Of a stretch of DNA of 64,000 nucleotides, positions 34,134 to 43,219 are shown one piece after another. The stretch spans positions 1 to 64,000 of the forward strand of contig CAYQKY010000008.1 in assembly GCA_964418125.1 (NCBI GenBank), written 5' to 3'. The notes below the pieces were generated by a model. It saw only the letters and a list, made by a program, of their open reading frames with translations. It was not told the DNA's origin and made no database searches. Source of the stretch: JACJXW01 sp964418125. Lineage in GTDB: Bacteria; Bacteroidota; Bacteroidia; Chitinophagales; Saprospiraceae. Position numbers and translations under genes: made by a program. The stretch's first letter is position 1; every line of letters starts with the position of its first letter.

Positions 34134-36812
34134 TTATTTGGAAATGATCAACCTGGCCTGATAGACAGGTTTGTTTTTAAGCCAGGCTCGCAAGAAGTAA
34201 ATGCCACCAGGCAAACCCTGTAGGTTGATAAGATGCCGGAATTCGCCTTCCGGCAAGTTCCTGCTCCATACAGGCTGCCCTAACTGATTAGTAACATCAA
34301 TCCGGCCACAATGGCCTTCCACTACCAGTTCTCCAGACGTGGGGTTAGGATATATACGAATGCCGGAACCTTCTTCTTCCAAACCGGTTGGCAGCCCGGA
34401 AGCGGCCCTTTCGGAACTAGCTTCGCAAACATCAACAAAAGTTGAATCGGTTACCAATTGATATAAGCTTCGGGCGTAATGCACAGCTCTTCCGCCGGAT
34501 AGCGGGCATTGGCCTGCAATAAATAAAAGGCTTTCTACTTGTTGAGCATCGAAAGTACCGCCCCCCTGAGCAATAGTATTCAAGAATAACTTATTGGCCA
34601 ACTTTTCATTGGTTTGGTAAGCTGCAGTATCGCTTAAGGCACTGTTTGCTGCAAGCAGCGTTCCTGCAAAACCAACCCGGGCCTGAAGGATAATCTGCTC
34701 CAGGGAGTCCATGGCAACACAAAGGCCTGCCGCATCATTCAGCAGGCTATCCCGTGCGTTTTCCAGCCCGGTAGCGCCCGCTGCAATTAAGCTGTCTTTT
34801 TCCAGGATAAACCCGATCAAACCATCCAACTCTTGGCCCCACTTGTGTATTTGGGTTGTTTCTGTAGGCAAAAACCTATACAAACTATCTCTGCCTTTTT
34901 CCAACTGATAGAAGGCAGATAGAAGTGTAGTATCATTAGCCAGATAAAAGCTATCCAGCACTTCATCAGCAGGCCATTCTTCCACATCCAGCTCCCGGTA
35001 TAGCTGAAGCTGTGCCGCCCAGAGCATAGCGCCGGGATAATCTTCGTCCAATTGCTCGCTGCGGGCGGTTTTGAGGTGGATGTCTTTGACTTCTATCGGT
35101 TCCAATCCGCCATTTTGGAGACAGGTATCGGCAATTCCTTCTTCATCAACGGGAAACCAGGTTTCTTCAGCTTGTTGCTGCGAAGCAGGTGGGAGATTAG
35201 GAAAATCAAAGGATGTAGGATAAATGGGTGAAGTGTCGTCATTGGCAAGAAAGCTGTTTTCTGCCAATTCAGGAAAACCACTCCCATAACTCACCGCCGC
35301 CGCCACCCCATACCCATCATTCGGCAGCCCGCCATTCACCTCCCACAAATTGCCTGCATGGCTTTGCACCCCGATGTTCAGGTTGGGGTTGTACACCAGG
35401 CCGCGGCCCATGCCCGCCGCACCCGGATCGAAAGTATTGGTGCTTACGGTGCTGCCGATGCAGGAGCCCCGGAACTCCGCACCCGTACCCAGTTCGGTGA
35501 AGGTGTTGCAGTCGAAAACGCTGTGGTTGCTGCTCCATACCCTCAGGCCGGTGACGCCCAGGTTGTCGCCGCCGGCGCCGTCCACGGTGTTTTCCCTGAT
35601 CACGCAGTCCGTGGCGTTGCTGAGAGCTTGTTTGGAGGTAGTCATTTGGGCTGCAAAAGCCCGCTTTTCGAACCTCACTTCAGCTATTTTTTGGCCCGTA
35701 GCTCTGCTATGCGCCAAAAAATGAGCTTCGTGAGAACCCAAAATCGGCCATTTTCGCTTCCAAAGCACCACCTCCAAACAAGCTCTTACCAGGATACCCT
35801 CGGCCGTTGTGCCTTCTACCCGGATGGCCTGTGCACAGTTCCTGAACGAAACTGCCGATGACGGGCTGTTGCCTGAACCTCTTTGCAGCAGGGGGTGCGC
35901 TGCGCCGCCCGAGTGGCGGATGCCAAAACCGGAAAGTGGATAGGGTTCAGATGTAGCTTCTACGATGTCTGTAAAGGAACTATTGTGTACAGCCAGCGGC
36001 GTATTCTCTGTAAGGATACCGTTGCGAAGCCCATCAAACCTGTTGGCGGCTCCGCCGGTACTTCCGATGCTTTTCAAACTCGGGTCATTATGTATTTCTA
36101 TGCCCGCGTATGGCCGGGCGCCCGGCGCCGGCGACTGGCCGGCAAAGGGCGGCAGTAAGGGTTGATACCCCAGCACTTCGGTGGCAAGGAAAGCTTCCAG
36201 AGAGAAGCTTTCGCTTCCCGAGCCGTTGAAATACAGGCTGGCAAAATTGCGGTTGAAATAAGAGGCGTCCACCAACACTTTTGCCTTGTTTCGGGCATGC
36301 ACGGCATACCGGGCATCAGCTACCCGCGCGCCTTTGAGTACCAGGCGGGAGTCTTCCACCCGTATGCCTTTCCACATCTGCCCGCAGCCCTGAATGCCTG
36401 TGGTTTGCTCCATCCCACTGACGGCAAAAGTAATTTCCGGGCCAATAGGATCGGGGTCTAAACAGCTAGAAAAAAGATCATGGTCAGGTATGATTGGCGA
36501 AACATCCCAATCAAAACTCGGAGGGTTTATATTTTCAATTACAGGAGTTTCTGTCCCATTTTGATAAATAAGGGTGAGGTGCTGGTCAAACCTTGTTCGT
36601 TCTGCGATTTCATAGAATGTGGAAGCGAATCCCAACAGGTGCAAAGCTTCGTGCCAAACAACGGTATAGAGGTCATGTTCACCCATCCCCATAGGCGGGT
36701 CGTTATTTAAATCCAGATGCCAGTCAAATAGAGGAGATTGAAAATTAATTCTAATTATCCCATGGAACATATCCCGAAATTCTTGAGGCGTTTCTCCAGT
36801 ATTGATGATCAT
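34134..36812 (-). CDS. T9SS cargo with HExxH motif and beta-helix region, 5'-truncated, interrupted by foldback element
   Basis: 892 aa from an ATG, but coding similarity extends upstream (the frame reads PTGISDGLPW before the ATG and is closed by a stop at 36852-36854), and there is no signal peptide, which every T9SS substrate needs. So the 5' end has been lost next to the TPR gene. Near the N-terminus is HEALHLLGF, an HExxHxxGF zinc-protease motif; a right-handed beta-helix-like region follows (about 150-560, VRACL..., NTVDGAGGD..., FTELGTGAEF), then an alpha-helical part and a T9SS sorting domain starting at YPNPTSGELVVEG. A 164-bp foldback element lies in frame at 35623-35786, encoding the residues from about 343 to 396. 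Probably a non-functional or decaying surface protein gene. Confidence 0.7.
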   Translation of the reverse strand: MIINTGETPQEFRDMFHGIIRINFQSPLFDWHLDLNNDPPMGMGEHDLYTVVWHEALHLLGFASTFYEIAERTRFDQHLTLIYQNGTETPVIENINPPSFDWDVSPIIPDHDLFSSCLDPDPIGPEITFAVSGMEQTTGIQGCGQMWKGIRVEDSRLVLKGARVADARYAVHARNKAKVLVDASYFNRNFASLYFNGSGSESFSLEAFLATEVLGYQPLLPPFAGQSPAPGARPYAGIEIHNDPSLKSIGSTGGAANRFDGLRNGILTENTPLAVHNSSFTDIVEATSEPYPLSGFGIRHSGGAAHPLLQRGSGNSPSSAVSFRNCAQAIRVEGTTAEGILVRACLEVVLWKRKWPILGSHEAHFLAHSRATGQKIAEVRFEKRAFAAQMTTSKQALSNATDCVIRENTVDGAGGDNLGVTGLRVWSSNHSVFDCNTFTELGTGAEFRGSCIGSTVSTNTFDPGAAGMGRGLVYNPNLNIGVQSHAGNLWEVNGGLPNDGYGVAAAVSYGSGFPELAENSFLANDDTSPIYPTSFDFPNLPPASQQQAEETWFPVDEEGIADTCLQNGGLEPIEVKDIHLKTARSEQLDEDYPGAMLWAAQLQLYRELDVEEWPADEVLDSFYLANDTTLLSAFYQLEKGRDSLYRFLPTETTQIHKWGQELDGLIGFILEKDSLIAAGATGLENARDSLLNDAAGLCVAMDSLEQIILQARVGFAGTLLAANSALSDTAAYQTNEKLANKLFLNTIAQGGGTFDAQQVESLLFIAGQCPLSGGRAVHYARSLYQLVTDSTFVDVCEASSERAASGLPTGLEEEGSGIRIYPNPTSGELVVEGHCGRIDVTNQLGQPVWSRNLPEGEFRHLINLQGLPGGIYFLRAWLKNKPVYQARLIISK
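35623..35786. mobile_element. Foldback (MITE-like) element, copy A, 164 bp
   Basis: The terminal inverted repeats AGAGCTTGTTTGGAGGT (35623-35639) and its exact complement (35770-35786) are 17 bp. The interior is an imperfect palindrome centred near TAGCTCTGCTA. It has the same length and internal layout as 50651-50814. It has no coding capacity of its own and lies inside the reading frame of the truncated T9SS cargo. No clear target-site duplication was seen. Confidence 0.8.
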
Positions 36813-36909
36813 CCAAGGCAGCCCGTCGCTGATGCCCGTTGGCTGAAAGAATTAATAACACCCTGTTTCCGAAAGGCTTTCCAGCTCGGCATTGTTTGCG
36901 CCAAATCAC

Positions 36910-38319
36910 TTACTCCTCTTCTTCGCTGCCACTCATTTCTCCTTTAAAATACCGCTCCACCTGCCTCCGAAAAGCCTCCTTCTCCATCCCTTCCAGCAGC
37001 AGGGCCGTCATCCGTTCCCAGTCCTCCGGTAAATACTGCCACAGCTGGTAAAATGCCGGCTGATCCCGGGGTGGCTGTACCTCATACTCCTGTGGGGTGC
37101 CTTCAAATTCGGCGTACATGTGCAGGCGCTCGATGGCTTCTTCCAGTTCAGCGTAGCGGACGGCCCGTAAAAGGTCATCCGGAAAACCGGCGCCCTGAGG
37201 ATCGGCTTGTATTGGCGCCAGGCCGTTGACGAACTGTTGCCGCCGCCCCTCCTGCGCCAGCAGGTATTCCCCTTTTTCTTTTTTCTTTTTGGCAAGGACC
37301 AGTTCTTCCGAGCACCAGAAGGCCTGGTAGGCCGCGGGCAGGAAGTCCCGCTCGATACGCTCAAAGCACTGCAGCGCCTTCTCTATCTCGTCGTGCTCCA
37401 CGAAGATGAGGCCGGCGTAGTAGCATTGTTCGATATCCTCCGCCGACAGGGGCGGCGCTTCTTCTTTTTTCTGCCAGAACTTCCAGCCGCTTTGCTCCGG
37501 CGGCAGGAATGTGGCGGCGCGCTCCAGGGCGGGCTCCAGAAAAGGGGCGTCGGGCTCCAAAAAGTCCCAGCAGGCCAGGATCTGGTAGTAGGAGATCATC
37601 AGATCCAACTCTTGCTCCTGGCCTTTTTCGAGGTGCTCCAAGGCTACCGAGGGGTCGCCCATATAGTAGTTGGCCAGGCCCAGCAGTTTGTGCCAACGGG
37701 ATTCGGAAAGGCCGGGCCGTTCCTGCTTTTTGTCCAGCCAGTTCAGGTAAGCGGCCAGGGGCAGGGCGGTTTCGAAGGTACTCTTCAGGTAGCCTTTCCA
37801 TTTTTCGTGATCCTCCGGCGGCATGTAGTCGCGGATGATGCGGTAAGAGAAGAAGGGGTGCGGGGGCAGCTGGGCGAAAGCGGCGAAGAAGTTGCCGGCA
37901 TAGCGGCCCTTGCCCAGGTGTTCGGCACGCAGGAAGCACTGCATTCCGCTTTCTGGCTTGCCCAGGCCTTCGAAATAGAGCACGCCCAGGCCGTTCCAGT
38001 GCGCGGCGTCTTCACGGTCCAGTTTGATGGCGCGCTGGTAGGCGTCTTTGGCTTCCTCCACCTGCCTGGTTATGCCGTATACGCGCCCGAGAGCGTTCCA
38101 GTACTCCGCGTTCTCTTCATCCAGGGCGGCGGCCTGTTCGCAGGCTTCCATGGCCTCTTCATATTTCTCCTGGCGGAGGTAGAGGTTGCCGAGAGTATGC
38201 CAGGGTTCTGCCCATTCGGGTTCCAGTTCGATAGCTTCGGAGAGGGCTTCTTCGGCCTGCTCGTTCTCTCCGGCTTCCAGGTGGATTTTGGCTTTTTCGT
38301 AGAGTTCTTCTGCGGTCAT
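36910..38319 (-). CDS. TPR-repeat protein
   Basis: 469 aa, no signal peptide or membrane segment, so cytoplasmic. At least three canonical tetratricopeptide repeats occupy about residues 1-110 (AELEPEWAEPWHTLGNLYLRQ-type pattern, then EYWNALGRVYG, AAHWNGLGVLYFEG), followed by a less regular helical region rich in E, W and Y to the end (acidic tail GSEEEE). TPRs mediate protein contacts; the partner is unknown. The ATG at 38319 begins MTAEELYEKAK; the longer frame upstream crosses a hairpin. Follows the lipoprotein gene by 96 bp on the same strand. Confidence 0.75.
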   Translation of the reverse strand: MTAEELYEKAKIHLEAGENEQAEEALSEAIELEPEWAEPWHTLGNLYLRQEKYEEAMEACEQAAALDEENAEYWNALGRVYGITRQVEEAKDAYQRAIKLDREDAAHWNGLGVLYFEGLGKPESGMQCFLRAEHLGKGRYAGNFFAAFAQLPPHPFFSYRIIRDYMPPEDHEKWKGYLKSTFETALPLAAYLNWLDKKQERPGLSESRWHKLLGLANYYMGDPSVALEHLEKGQEQELDLMISYYQILACWDFLEPDAPFLEPALERAATFLPPEQSGWKFWQKKEEAPPLSAEDIEQCYYAGLIFVEHDEIEKALQCFERIERDFLPAAYQAFWCSEELVLAKKKKEKGEYLLAQEGRRQQFVNGLAPIQADPQGAGFPDDLLRAVRYAELEEAIERLHMYAEFEGTPQEYEVQPPRDQPAFYQLWQYLPEDWERMTALLLEGMEKEAFRRQVERYFKGEMSGSEEEE

Positions 38320-38348
38320 GGTAGTGCTTTTGGCGTTTGGATAGTGTA

Positions 38349-38372
38349 ACGGGCCACCTGAAAGCGGCCCGT
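38349..38372 (-). terminator. Hairpin between the lipoprotein and TPR genes
   Basis: The arms ACGGGCC (38349-38355) and GGCCCGT (38366-38372) pair. Its sequence is very like the clpB terminator, but no T-tract follows, so read-through into the TPR gene is likely. Confidence 0.45.
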
Positions 38373-38415
38373 CCGGGGTTTGCCAAAAATAAATTATTTT
38401 TTGAAGAGCGCGCAA

Positions 38416-39399
38416 TCAAATAGCCCCGCTCTTGGCGCACAGGTTTCGGACCGTCTCATAAGTAGCTTCCGCCCCGAAGCGGCTGGCGTTGAAACTCACC
38501 GAGCCTTCCAGGTCGATACCTCTAATACTGCCGCTCGCCGTCAGGTCCACCTCTATGTCGGAAAAACCGGTGGCGACATAGGTGACTACCACCCACTTGA
38601 TGCAGTCTTCGCCGTATTCGTCCAGTTGGCAGACACACTCTTCGCGGGGGTTGCACCAGAGCGTCTCGCCTTTGGTCGTGTGCTGCTCCCAGAAGGGGCA
38701 GTTCGACTGCTGTTTGGTGATCTCGATATGCGGCCCGGGGTCGACGATGTTGCAGCCGTCGGGGCTGGTGGAAATATCCACCGTCCATTCTACTGTTACG
38801 CATTCCATTCCGAAGCCGTTGGTCACGGTGCGCTTCCAGGGCCCCCAGGCCCAGCCGTTGCGGAACGCAATGGGTTCGTTCTCTTCCACAATGCCGTTGA
38901 ATTGCAGGATAGGCTCGAACCGGGGCGTGCCGTCCGGCGCCATGACGCCCAGAGTGGTAAAGGCCTTGCCATTATCGGCCGTCCATTCGAAAAGCAGCAA
39001 GAGGTCGCCGGCAGTAAGGAAGTTGTGGTCCAGGAGGATCCTGGCTTTTTCTTCCACCTGTGCACCAGGCAATCCGCCCTCCAGCGCCTTAACGATGGAA
39101 TACTGCCCGTCGGCATTGTAATTGATAAAAGCGGAATGGAGGATGAGCTCCCGGGCGACGGCTTCCAGTTCATCGGCGGCAACCTCCTGTTCGACACGTA
39201 TCTCTTTCAGGGTAAGCGGCAGGCGGGCGGTATCGACAAAGGCCCTGGCCAGCTGCTCAAAACGGCTGGTATCCCGCTGGGGTTGAAGGCCTGCTTCGTC
39301 TTTCTGGCAGGAAAAAATGTACAGGCTGACGAAAACCAGGGATGCGAGGATCAGGCTGGCCCTTCTCCAGTTGAAAAAATAAATTCCGGACTGTTTCAT
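38416..39399 (-). CDS. Lipoprotein of unknown function
   Basis: 327 aa. An N-terminal membrane segment (about 13-30) ends in a lipobox-like IFSCQKDE with Cys near 31, indicating an outer-membrane lipoprotein. The first 120 mature residues are helical and charged; the last 130 contain seven cysteines (ECVTVEW, DGCNIVD, SNCPFWE, LWCNPREECVCQ, EDCIKW), suggesting a disulfide-rich domain. No family recognised. The gene is followed by a hairpin and the TPR gene. Confidence 0.65.
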   Translation of the reverse strand: MKQSGIYFFNWRRASLILASLVFVSLYIFSCQKDEAGLQPQRDTSRFEQLARAFVDTARLPLTLKEIRVEQEVAADELEAVARELILHSAFINYNADGQYSIVKALEGGLPGAQVEEKARILLDHNFLTAGDLLLLFEWTADNGKAFTTLGVMAPDGTPRFEPILQFNGIVEENEPIAFRNGWAWGPWKRTVTNGFGMECVTVEWTVDISTSPDGCNIVDPGPHIEITKQQSNCPFWEQHTTKGETLWCNPREECVCQLDEYGEDCIKWVVVTYVATGFSDIEVDLTASGSIRGIDLEGSVSFNASRFGAEATYETVRNLCAKSGAI

Positions 39400-39635
39400 G
39401 GTTGAAGTGTTTTGGTGATGAAATCTGTACTTGCTGACACCAATATTCGGCCATCAGCAAGGAGTTCTCAAGTACACTTCAACCGGGGTTTTTACTGAAA
39501 AAAAGGAAGGGCTACACCGACATGGAGGGGAACAGAGAATGCTATTCAATCACAAAACACTGAATATCAAGTTTTTATATCCAGATGCGATTTCGTACAT
39601 GGTTTTAATACTTTCGGCGGTTCAAAGTGGGGGCG

Positions 39636-39705
39636 GGTTGATTGTTGTCAGTTGTCTGTTCCGGTTCCCGGTGGGGCGCCAACAAACAACCGACAACGAT
39701 CAACC
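39636..39705. repeat. Long hairpin behind the S8 protease gene
   Basis: The arms 39636-39660 and 39681-39705 (25 nt each) pair at 22 positions, with a 20-nt loop. Words such as GTTGTCAGTTGTC resemble other 3' hairpins. It ends 8 bp from the protease stop. The rest of the 314-bp gap 39400-39713 holds no gene. Confidence 0.65.
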
Positions 39706-39713
39706 ATAGACGA

Positions 39714-41252
39714 TCACTGCACCGCCGCCGCCGCGTCAATCAGCCCCCAGCCGAACTCACTATTCCGGCCCGGGTAGATCTGGGAGGCCTCTTTCATGCG
39801 CTGCAGCACCTGGCTGCGCGACTGAGAGGGGTTGGTGGCCCATACCAGGGCGGCGATACCGGCCGTTGTAGCAGTCGCTGCGGAAGAACCGCCCACATAG
39901 GCGGGCGTATTTCCGGTGGGCGCCAGCGTGAGGGAGGTACGGCTCGTATTGGACGCCCGCTGCATGACCACGACGAAATCCACCTGGGAGCCGGAGTGGC
40001 AGGTATTGCAGCGCGTGTAGTAGGGCGCGTCCTGTATGCCCGTCACGGCGATGGTTTCGGGCTCACTGGCCGGGAAGATGACGCCCCACCAGCTCGTCCA
40101 ACTCAGGGAGGTGCCGGCAGCGGCGATCAGCATCTTGCCGCGGTTGTAGGCGTAGTGGATGCCGTCGTCGACGGTGCTGCTGTAGAACACGTCGCCGATG
40201 GACATGCTGATGATCTTTACGGCGCCGTCGTTGCCGGAGAGGTAGAGGGCGTCGCGCACGCCGGCCTTTTCGCTGGAGCCGTTGATCACCACGTCGGTGG
40301 TGGCGCGGAAGGCTTTCAGGTTGCAGTTGTAGGCTACGCCGACGGAGGCGCCGCCCGAGCCGCGGGGCGCGGCGATCAGCCCCGCCATCTGGGTACCGTG
40401 CCCGCATTGGTCGTTGGGGCCGTCATTGGAGGCCCACCACCACCATCCGCTGACGTGGGTGCCGAGGCGCTCCAGGCTGCGGCCGGAGGAATAGCCCGAG
40501 TTGAACTCGCTGCCCAGCTTGGGTTGGGCCGAAGAAGTCGGCGAGCCCGTATCGATCACGGCCACCTTGATGCCGGCGCCGGTGCTGGTGCTCCAGGCTG
40601 CGGGTATATTGGAGTAGTAATAATTCCAGGGTATCTTGACCGAAGGAGAGGTAGTCACGTAGTCAGCGGTAGGGATGCTGGAGGCCGCGGAAACGCCGCA
40701 GCCGGAGTCGCTGCGCTTTTCCAGTTCGCCCATGGTATAGCCCATCGGTTCCAGGTATCGCACCTCCGGCATTTCCAGAAGGGCCTCGATGATGCGCTGG
40801 TTGAAGATGCGCACGTCGAGCGCGGGCAGATACTGGCGGTCCAGGTTGAGGAAGAGGCTTTCCGCGGTGGCGTTGAGCTCAGGGTACGCCTTGTTGGTTT
40901 CCTCCACTACAAAGCGGATCAGTTTTTCCCGGGCGGCGGCCCATTCTTCGCTGTCGAGGCCGATCTCATGGATGCGGCTTTGAACGTCTTCCTCGCCGGC
41001 AGGCCGGTACCCCAGGGCCATGATGGAATCGGAGCGGACCGAGGCGCTCCACAGCATGCGGGTGGTGGCTTGCTGCCAACGGTAGGGGGTGTTCTGTTCC
41101 TGGAGAAAGCTTTCGACAATCCGGTCCATTTCCGCTTTTGCCATCGGTTCCTGTTGAGCGGTATCGGAGAGCGCCGGCTCGAGCTTGTCTTTAGAACAAC
41201 CGGCGATCAGCAGGACAAGGCCCGCCAGAACAAGTAGAGAATTGAGTCTCAT
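39714..41252 (-). CDS. S8 family serine protease (subtilisin-like) lipoprotein
   Basis: 512 aa from the ATG at 41252, which opens a lipoprotein signal (LVLAGLVLLIAGCSKDK, Cys at about 19). A propeptide-like region of about 190 residues precedes the catalytic domain with Asp in VAVIDTGSP, His in CGHGTQMAG and Ser in GGSSAATATTAG, all three in order, so it should be active. The domain ends within 30 residues of the C-terminus (no T9SS domain), so it is probably a periplasm- or surface-anchored protease by its lipid. The extra upstream frame is AT-rich intergenic sequence and is not translated. Confidence 0.9.
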   Translation of the reverse strand: MRLNSLLVLAGLVLLIAGCSKDKLEPALSDTAQQEPMAKAEMDRIVESFLQEQNTPYRWQQATTRMLWSASVRSDSIMALGYRPAGEEDVQSRIHEIGLDSEEWAAAREKLIRFVVEETNKAYPELNATAESLFLNLDRQYLPALDVRIFNQRIIEALLEMPEVRYLEPMGYTMGELEKRSDSGCGVSAASSIPTADYVTTSPSVKIPWNYYYSNIPAAWSTSTGAGIKVAVIDTGSPTSSAQPKLGSEFNSGYSSGRSLERLGTHVSGWWWWASNDGPNDQCGHGTQMAGLIAAPRGSGGASVGVAYNCNLKAFRATTDVVINGSSEKAGVRDALYLSGNDGAVKIISMSIGDVFYSSTVDDGIHYAYNRGKMLIAAAGTSLSWTSWWGVIFPASEPETIAVTGIQDAPYYTRCNTCHSGSQVDFVVVMQRASNTSRTSLTLAPTGNTPAYVGGSSAATATTAGIAALVWATNPSQSRSQVLQRMKEASQIYPGRNSEFGWGLIDAAAAVQ

Positions 41253-41653
41253 AGGGAATTGTGTGTTTATAGGGTGAATAATAGCTACCTGTACCAGGTT
41301 ATTGGGAAATAAAATTTTATAATCACAGCCCAGCCGGGAAGTTTTTTTGGCTGTGGCCGAAAAATAATAATTATAATTTTTATTCACAATATGAGAAAAG
41401 TTTTCTTTGCGGTTTATTGCATACTGGTGCAACATTCCTGCGGAAGGTTTCGTACTATCCTTTAACTATCTATGCAGGCTGGCTGCCGCTTCGGCTGCGC
41501 CGCCTTCCAATCGTTTTCCTGTATCCTTTTCGGAATCCTGTTACAAATCATAATCAAAAAGGCCGTTTGGTGACGAGGCCGGAAAATGGCCGTCGGAAAA
41601 CCATGTGGCCCGGAAAACGGACAATTCCACAACCAAATACAATTTCGTACAAA

Positions 41654-43114
41654 ATGAGAAAGACATTACTCCTCGCTCTGTTGTGCATGGCCCTGTGGGG
41701 AAGCTTACAGGCCCAGGACAAAGGCGCAGCGAACGCCGTATCCGCCAAAGTGCTCTTCGTTGATTATGGAAACCCCAATTCTGCCGACACCCTCGATTTC
41801 ACCAACGGTATTGAAGTAGGCTACCTTCGCAACATCAACCGCTGGCTCAACTTCGGTATTCCCTTAAAGGTAGGCCTGGCCAATGTGGTGGATGACGCCA
41901 ATAACAACCGCATTTTTGCCAGCGCCGACGCCATTCTGCAGTTTCAGTTTACCAGAACCGAAGACAGCCGTATCATTCCCTACATCATGGGCGGCGGAGG
42001 CATGGCCTGGGAAGACCAACTGGGCGTCAACGTTCAGATCCCCGTGGGAGCCGGCCTGAACATTCGCGCCGGGGGGCGGTCTTTCGTCAACCTGCAGGGC
42101 GAGTACCGCCTTTCCCAGGAAGAGAACCGCAACAATCTGCAGATCGGCCTTGGCCTGGTCCACTTCCTGGGCAAAGTAGACAGCGATGGCGACGGCATCG
42201 CCGATGTGCTCGACCTCTGCCCCGATGAGGTAGGCACTGCCGGCACCGGCGGCTGCCCCGACCAGGACCTGGACGGTATCGCCGACCGGGAAGACAAATG
42301 CCCTGCGCGCCCCGGCAAAAAGCGCTTCGACGGCTGCCCGGACTCGGACGACGACAAAGTCGCCGACCCCGATGACGAATGCCCCGACACCCCGGGCCTG
42401 GCCAAATTCAACGGCTGCCCCGATACCGACAAGGACGACATTCCCGATAAGGACGATAAATGCCCCAATGAAAAAGGCGATGCCAGCGCCGGCGGCTGCC
42501 CCGACAGCGATGGAGACGGGATCGTGAATAAGGAAGACCTCTGCCCCGACGAAGCCGGGCTGCCCGAGTTCAACGGCTGCCCCTTTGCCGACCGCGACGG
42601 CGATAAGGTACCCGACGATGAGGACCTTTGCCCAGATACCCCCGGCAAAAACCAGGGATGCCCGGATACGGACGGCGACGGCCTGCACGACGGCGTCGAC
42701 GGCTGCCCGGACCAGGCCGGAAGCGAAGCCAATAAAGGATGCCCGGAACTGAAGGCCGAAGAAAAAGAAGTGCTCAACTTCGCCATGCGGGCCGTTCAGT
42801 TCGAGACCGGCAAGGCTACCCTGAAAGAAGAATCCTACGCCATCCTGGACCAGATCGTGGATATCATGGACCGTTATCCGGGTTATAAGCTGCGCATCAG
42901 CGGCCATACCGACAATGTGGGAGATGAGGATTCCAACCTGCTGCTCTCCCAGGAGCGGGCAAAGTCCTGCTACCAGTATCTCACGTCCAAAGGCATATCA
43001 CCCAGCCGTATGAGCCACGAAGGTTATGGAGAGTCCAGGCCGGTTGCCTCCAATGACATCCCCTCCGGCCGGCGGATGAACCGCCGGGTAGAGTTCGACC
43101 TGTACATCGAGTAG
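41654..43114 (+). CDS. OmpA-family porin with thrombospondin type 3 repeats
   Basis: 486 aa. A signal peptide (MRKTLLLALLCMALWGSLQA) and an N-terminal eight-strand-like beta-barrel domain (about 22-180) are followed by about six calcium-binding TSP3 repeats (about 180-375; DSDGDGIADVLDLCPDE and relatives, each with D-x-D-x-D-G and CP), then a C-terminal OmpA_C domain (about 380-486; FETGKATLKEESYAIL, SGHTDNVGDEDSN, NRRVEFDL) that binds peptidoglycan. An abundant outer-membrane anchor in Bacteroidota. The ATG at 41654 starts the signal peptide; the 400-bp upstream gap (41253-41653), shared with the divergent protease, contains no other gene I can support. Confidence 0.92.
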   Translation: MRKTLLLALLCMALWGSLQAQDKGAANAVSAKVLFVDYGNPNSADTLDFTNGIEVGYLRNINRWLNFGIPLKVGLANVVDDANNNRIFASADAILQFQFTRTEDSRIIPYIMGGGGMAWEDQLGVNVQIPVGAGLNIRAGGRSFVNLQGEYRLSQEENRNNLQIGLGLVHFLGKVDSDGDGIADVLDLCPDEVGTAGTGGCPDQDLDGIADREDKCPARPGKKRFDGCPDSDDDKVADPDDECPDTPGLAKFNGCPDTDKDDIPDKDDKCPNEKGDASAGGCPDSDGDGIVNKEDLCPDEAGLPEFNGCPFADRDGDKVPDDEDLCPDTPGKNQGCPDTDGDGLHDGVDGCPDQAGSEANKGCPELKAEEKEVLNFAMRAVQFETGKATLKEESYAILDQIVDIMDRYPGYKLRISGHTDNVGDEDSNLLLSQERAKSCYQYLTSKGISPSRMSHEGYGESRPVASNDIPSGRRMNRRVEFDLYIE

Positions 43115-43146
43115 CGGACAGGAAGAAATTGTCGATAGGGGTTTAT

Positions 43147-43199
43147 ATGAGTTCACGCCCGTCTGAAAATAACGGCAAGCGGGCGTGAACTCATTTTTT
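43147..43199 (+). terminator. Terminator of the OmpA/TSP3 gene
   Basis: A 15-bp perfect stem, ATGAGTTCACGCCCG (43147-43161) and complement (43180-43194), with an 18-nt loop is followed by TTTTT. It lies between convergent genes. Confidence 0.85.
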
Positions 43200-43219
43200 G
43201 TCACCGCACAGAAGCTGTT

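Noticed and set aside
35600..35810. Target-site duplication around foldback copy A
   Set aside because: Flanks were compared base by base and no convincing direct duplication longer than one or two bases was found, so none is claimed.
42034..42907. Long antisense frames across the TSP3 repeats
   Set aside because: They mirror the periodic Asp/Gly/Pro codons of the repeats and have no independent protein features.
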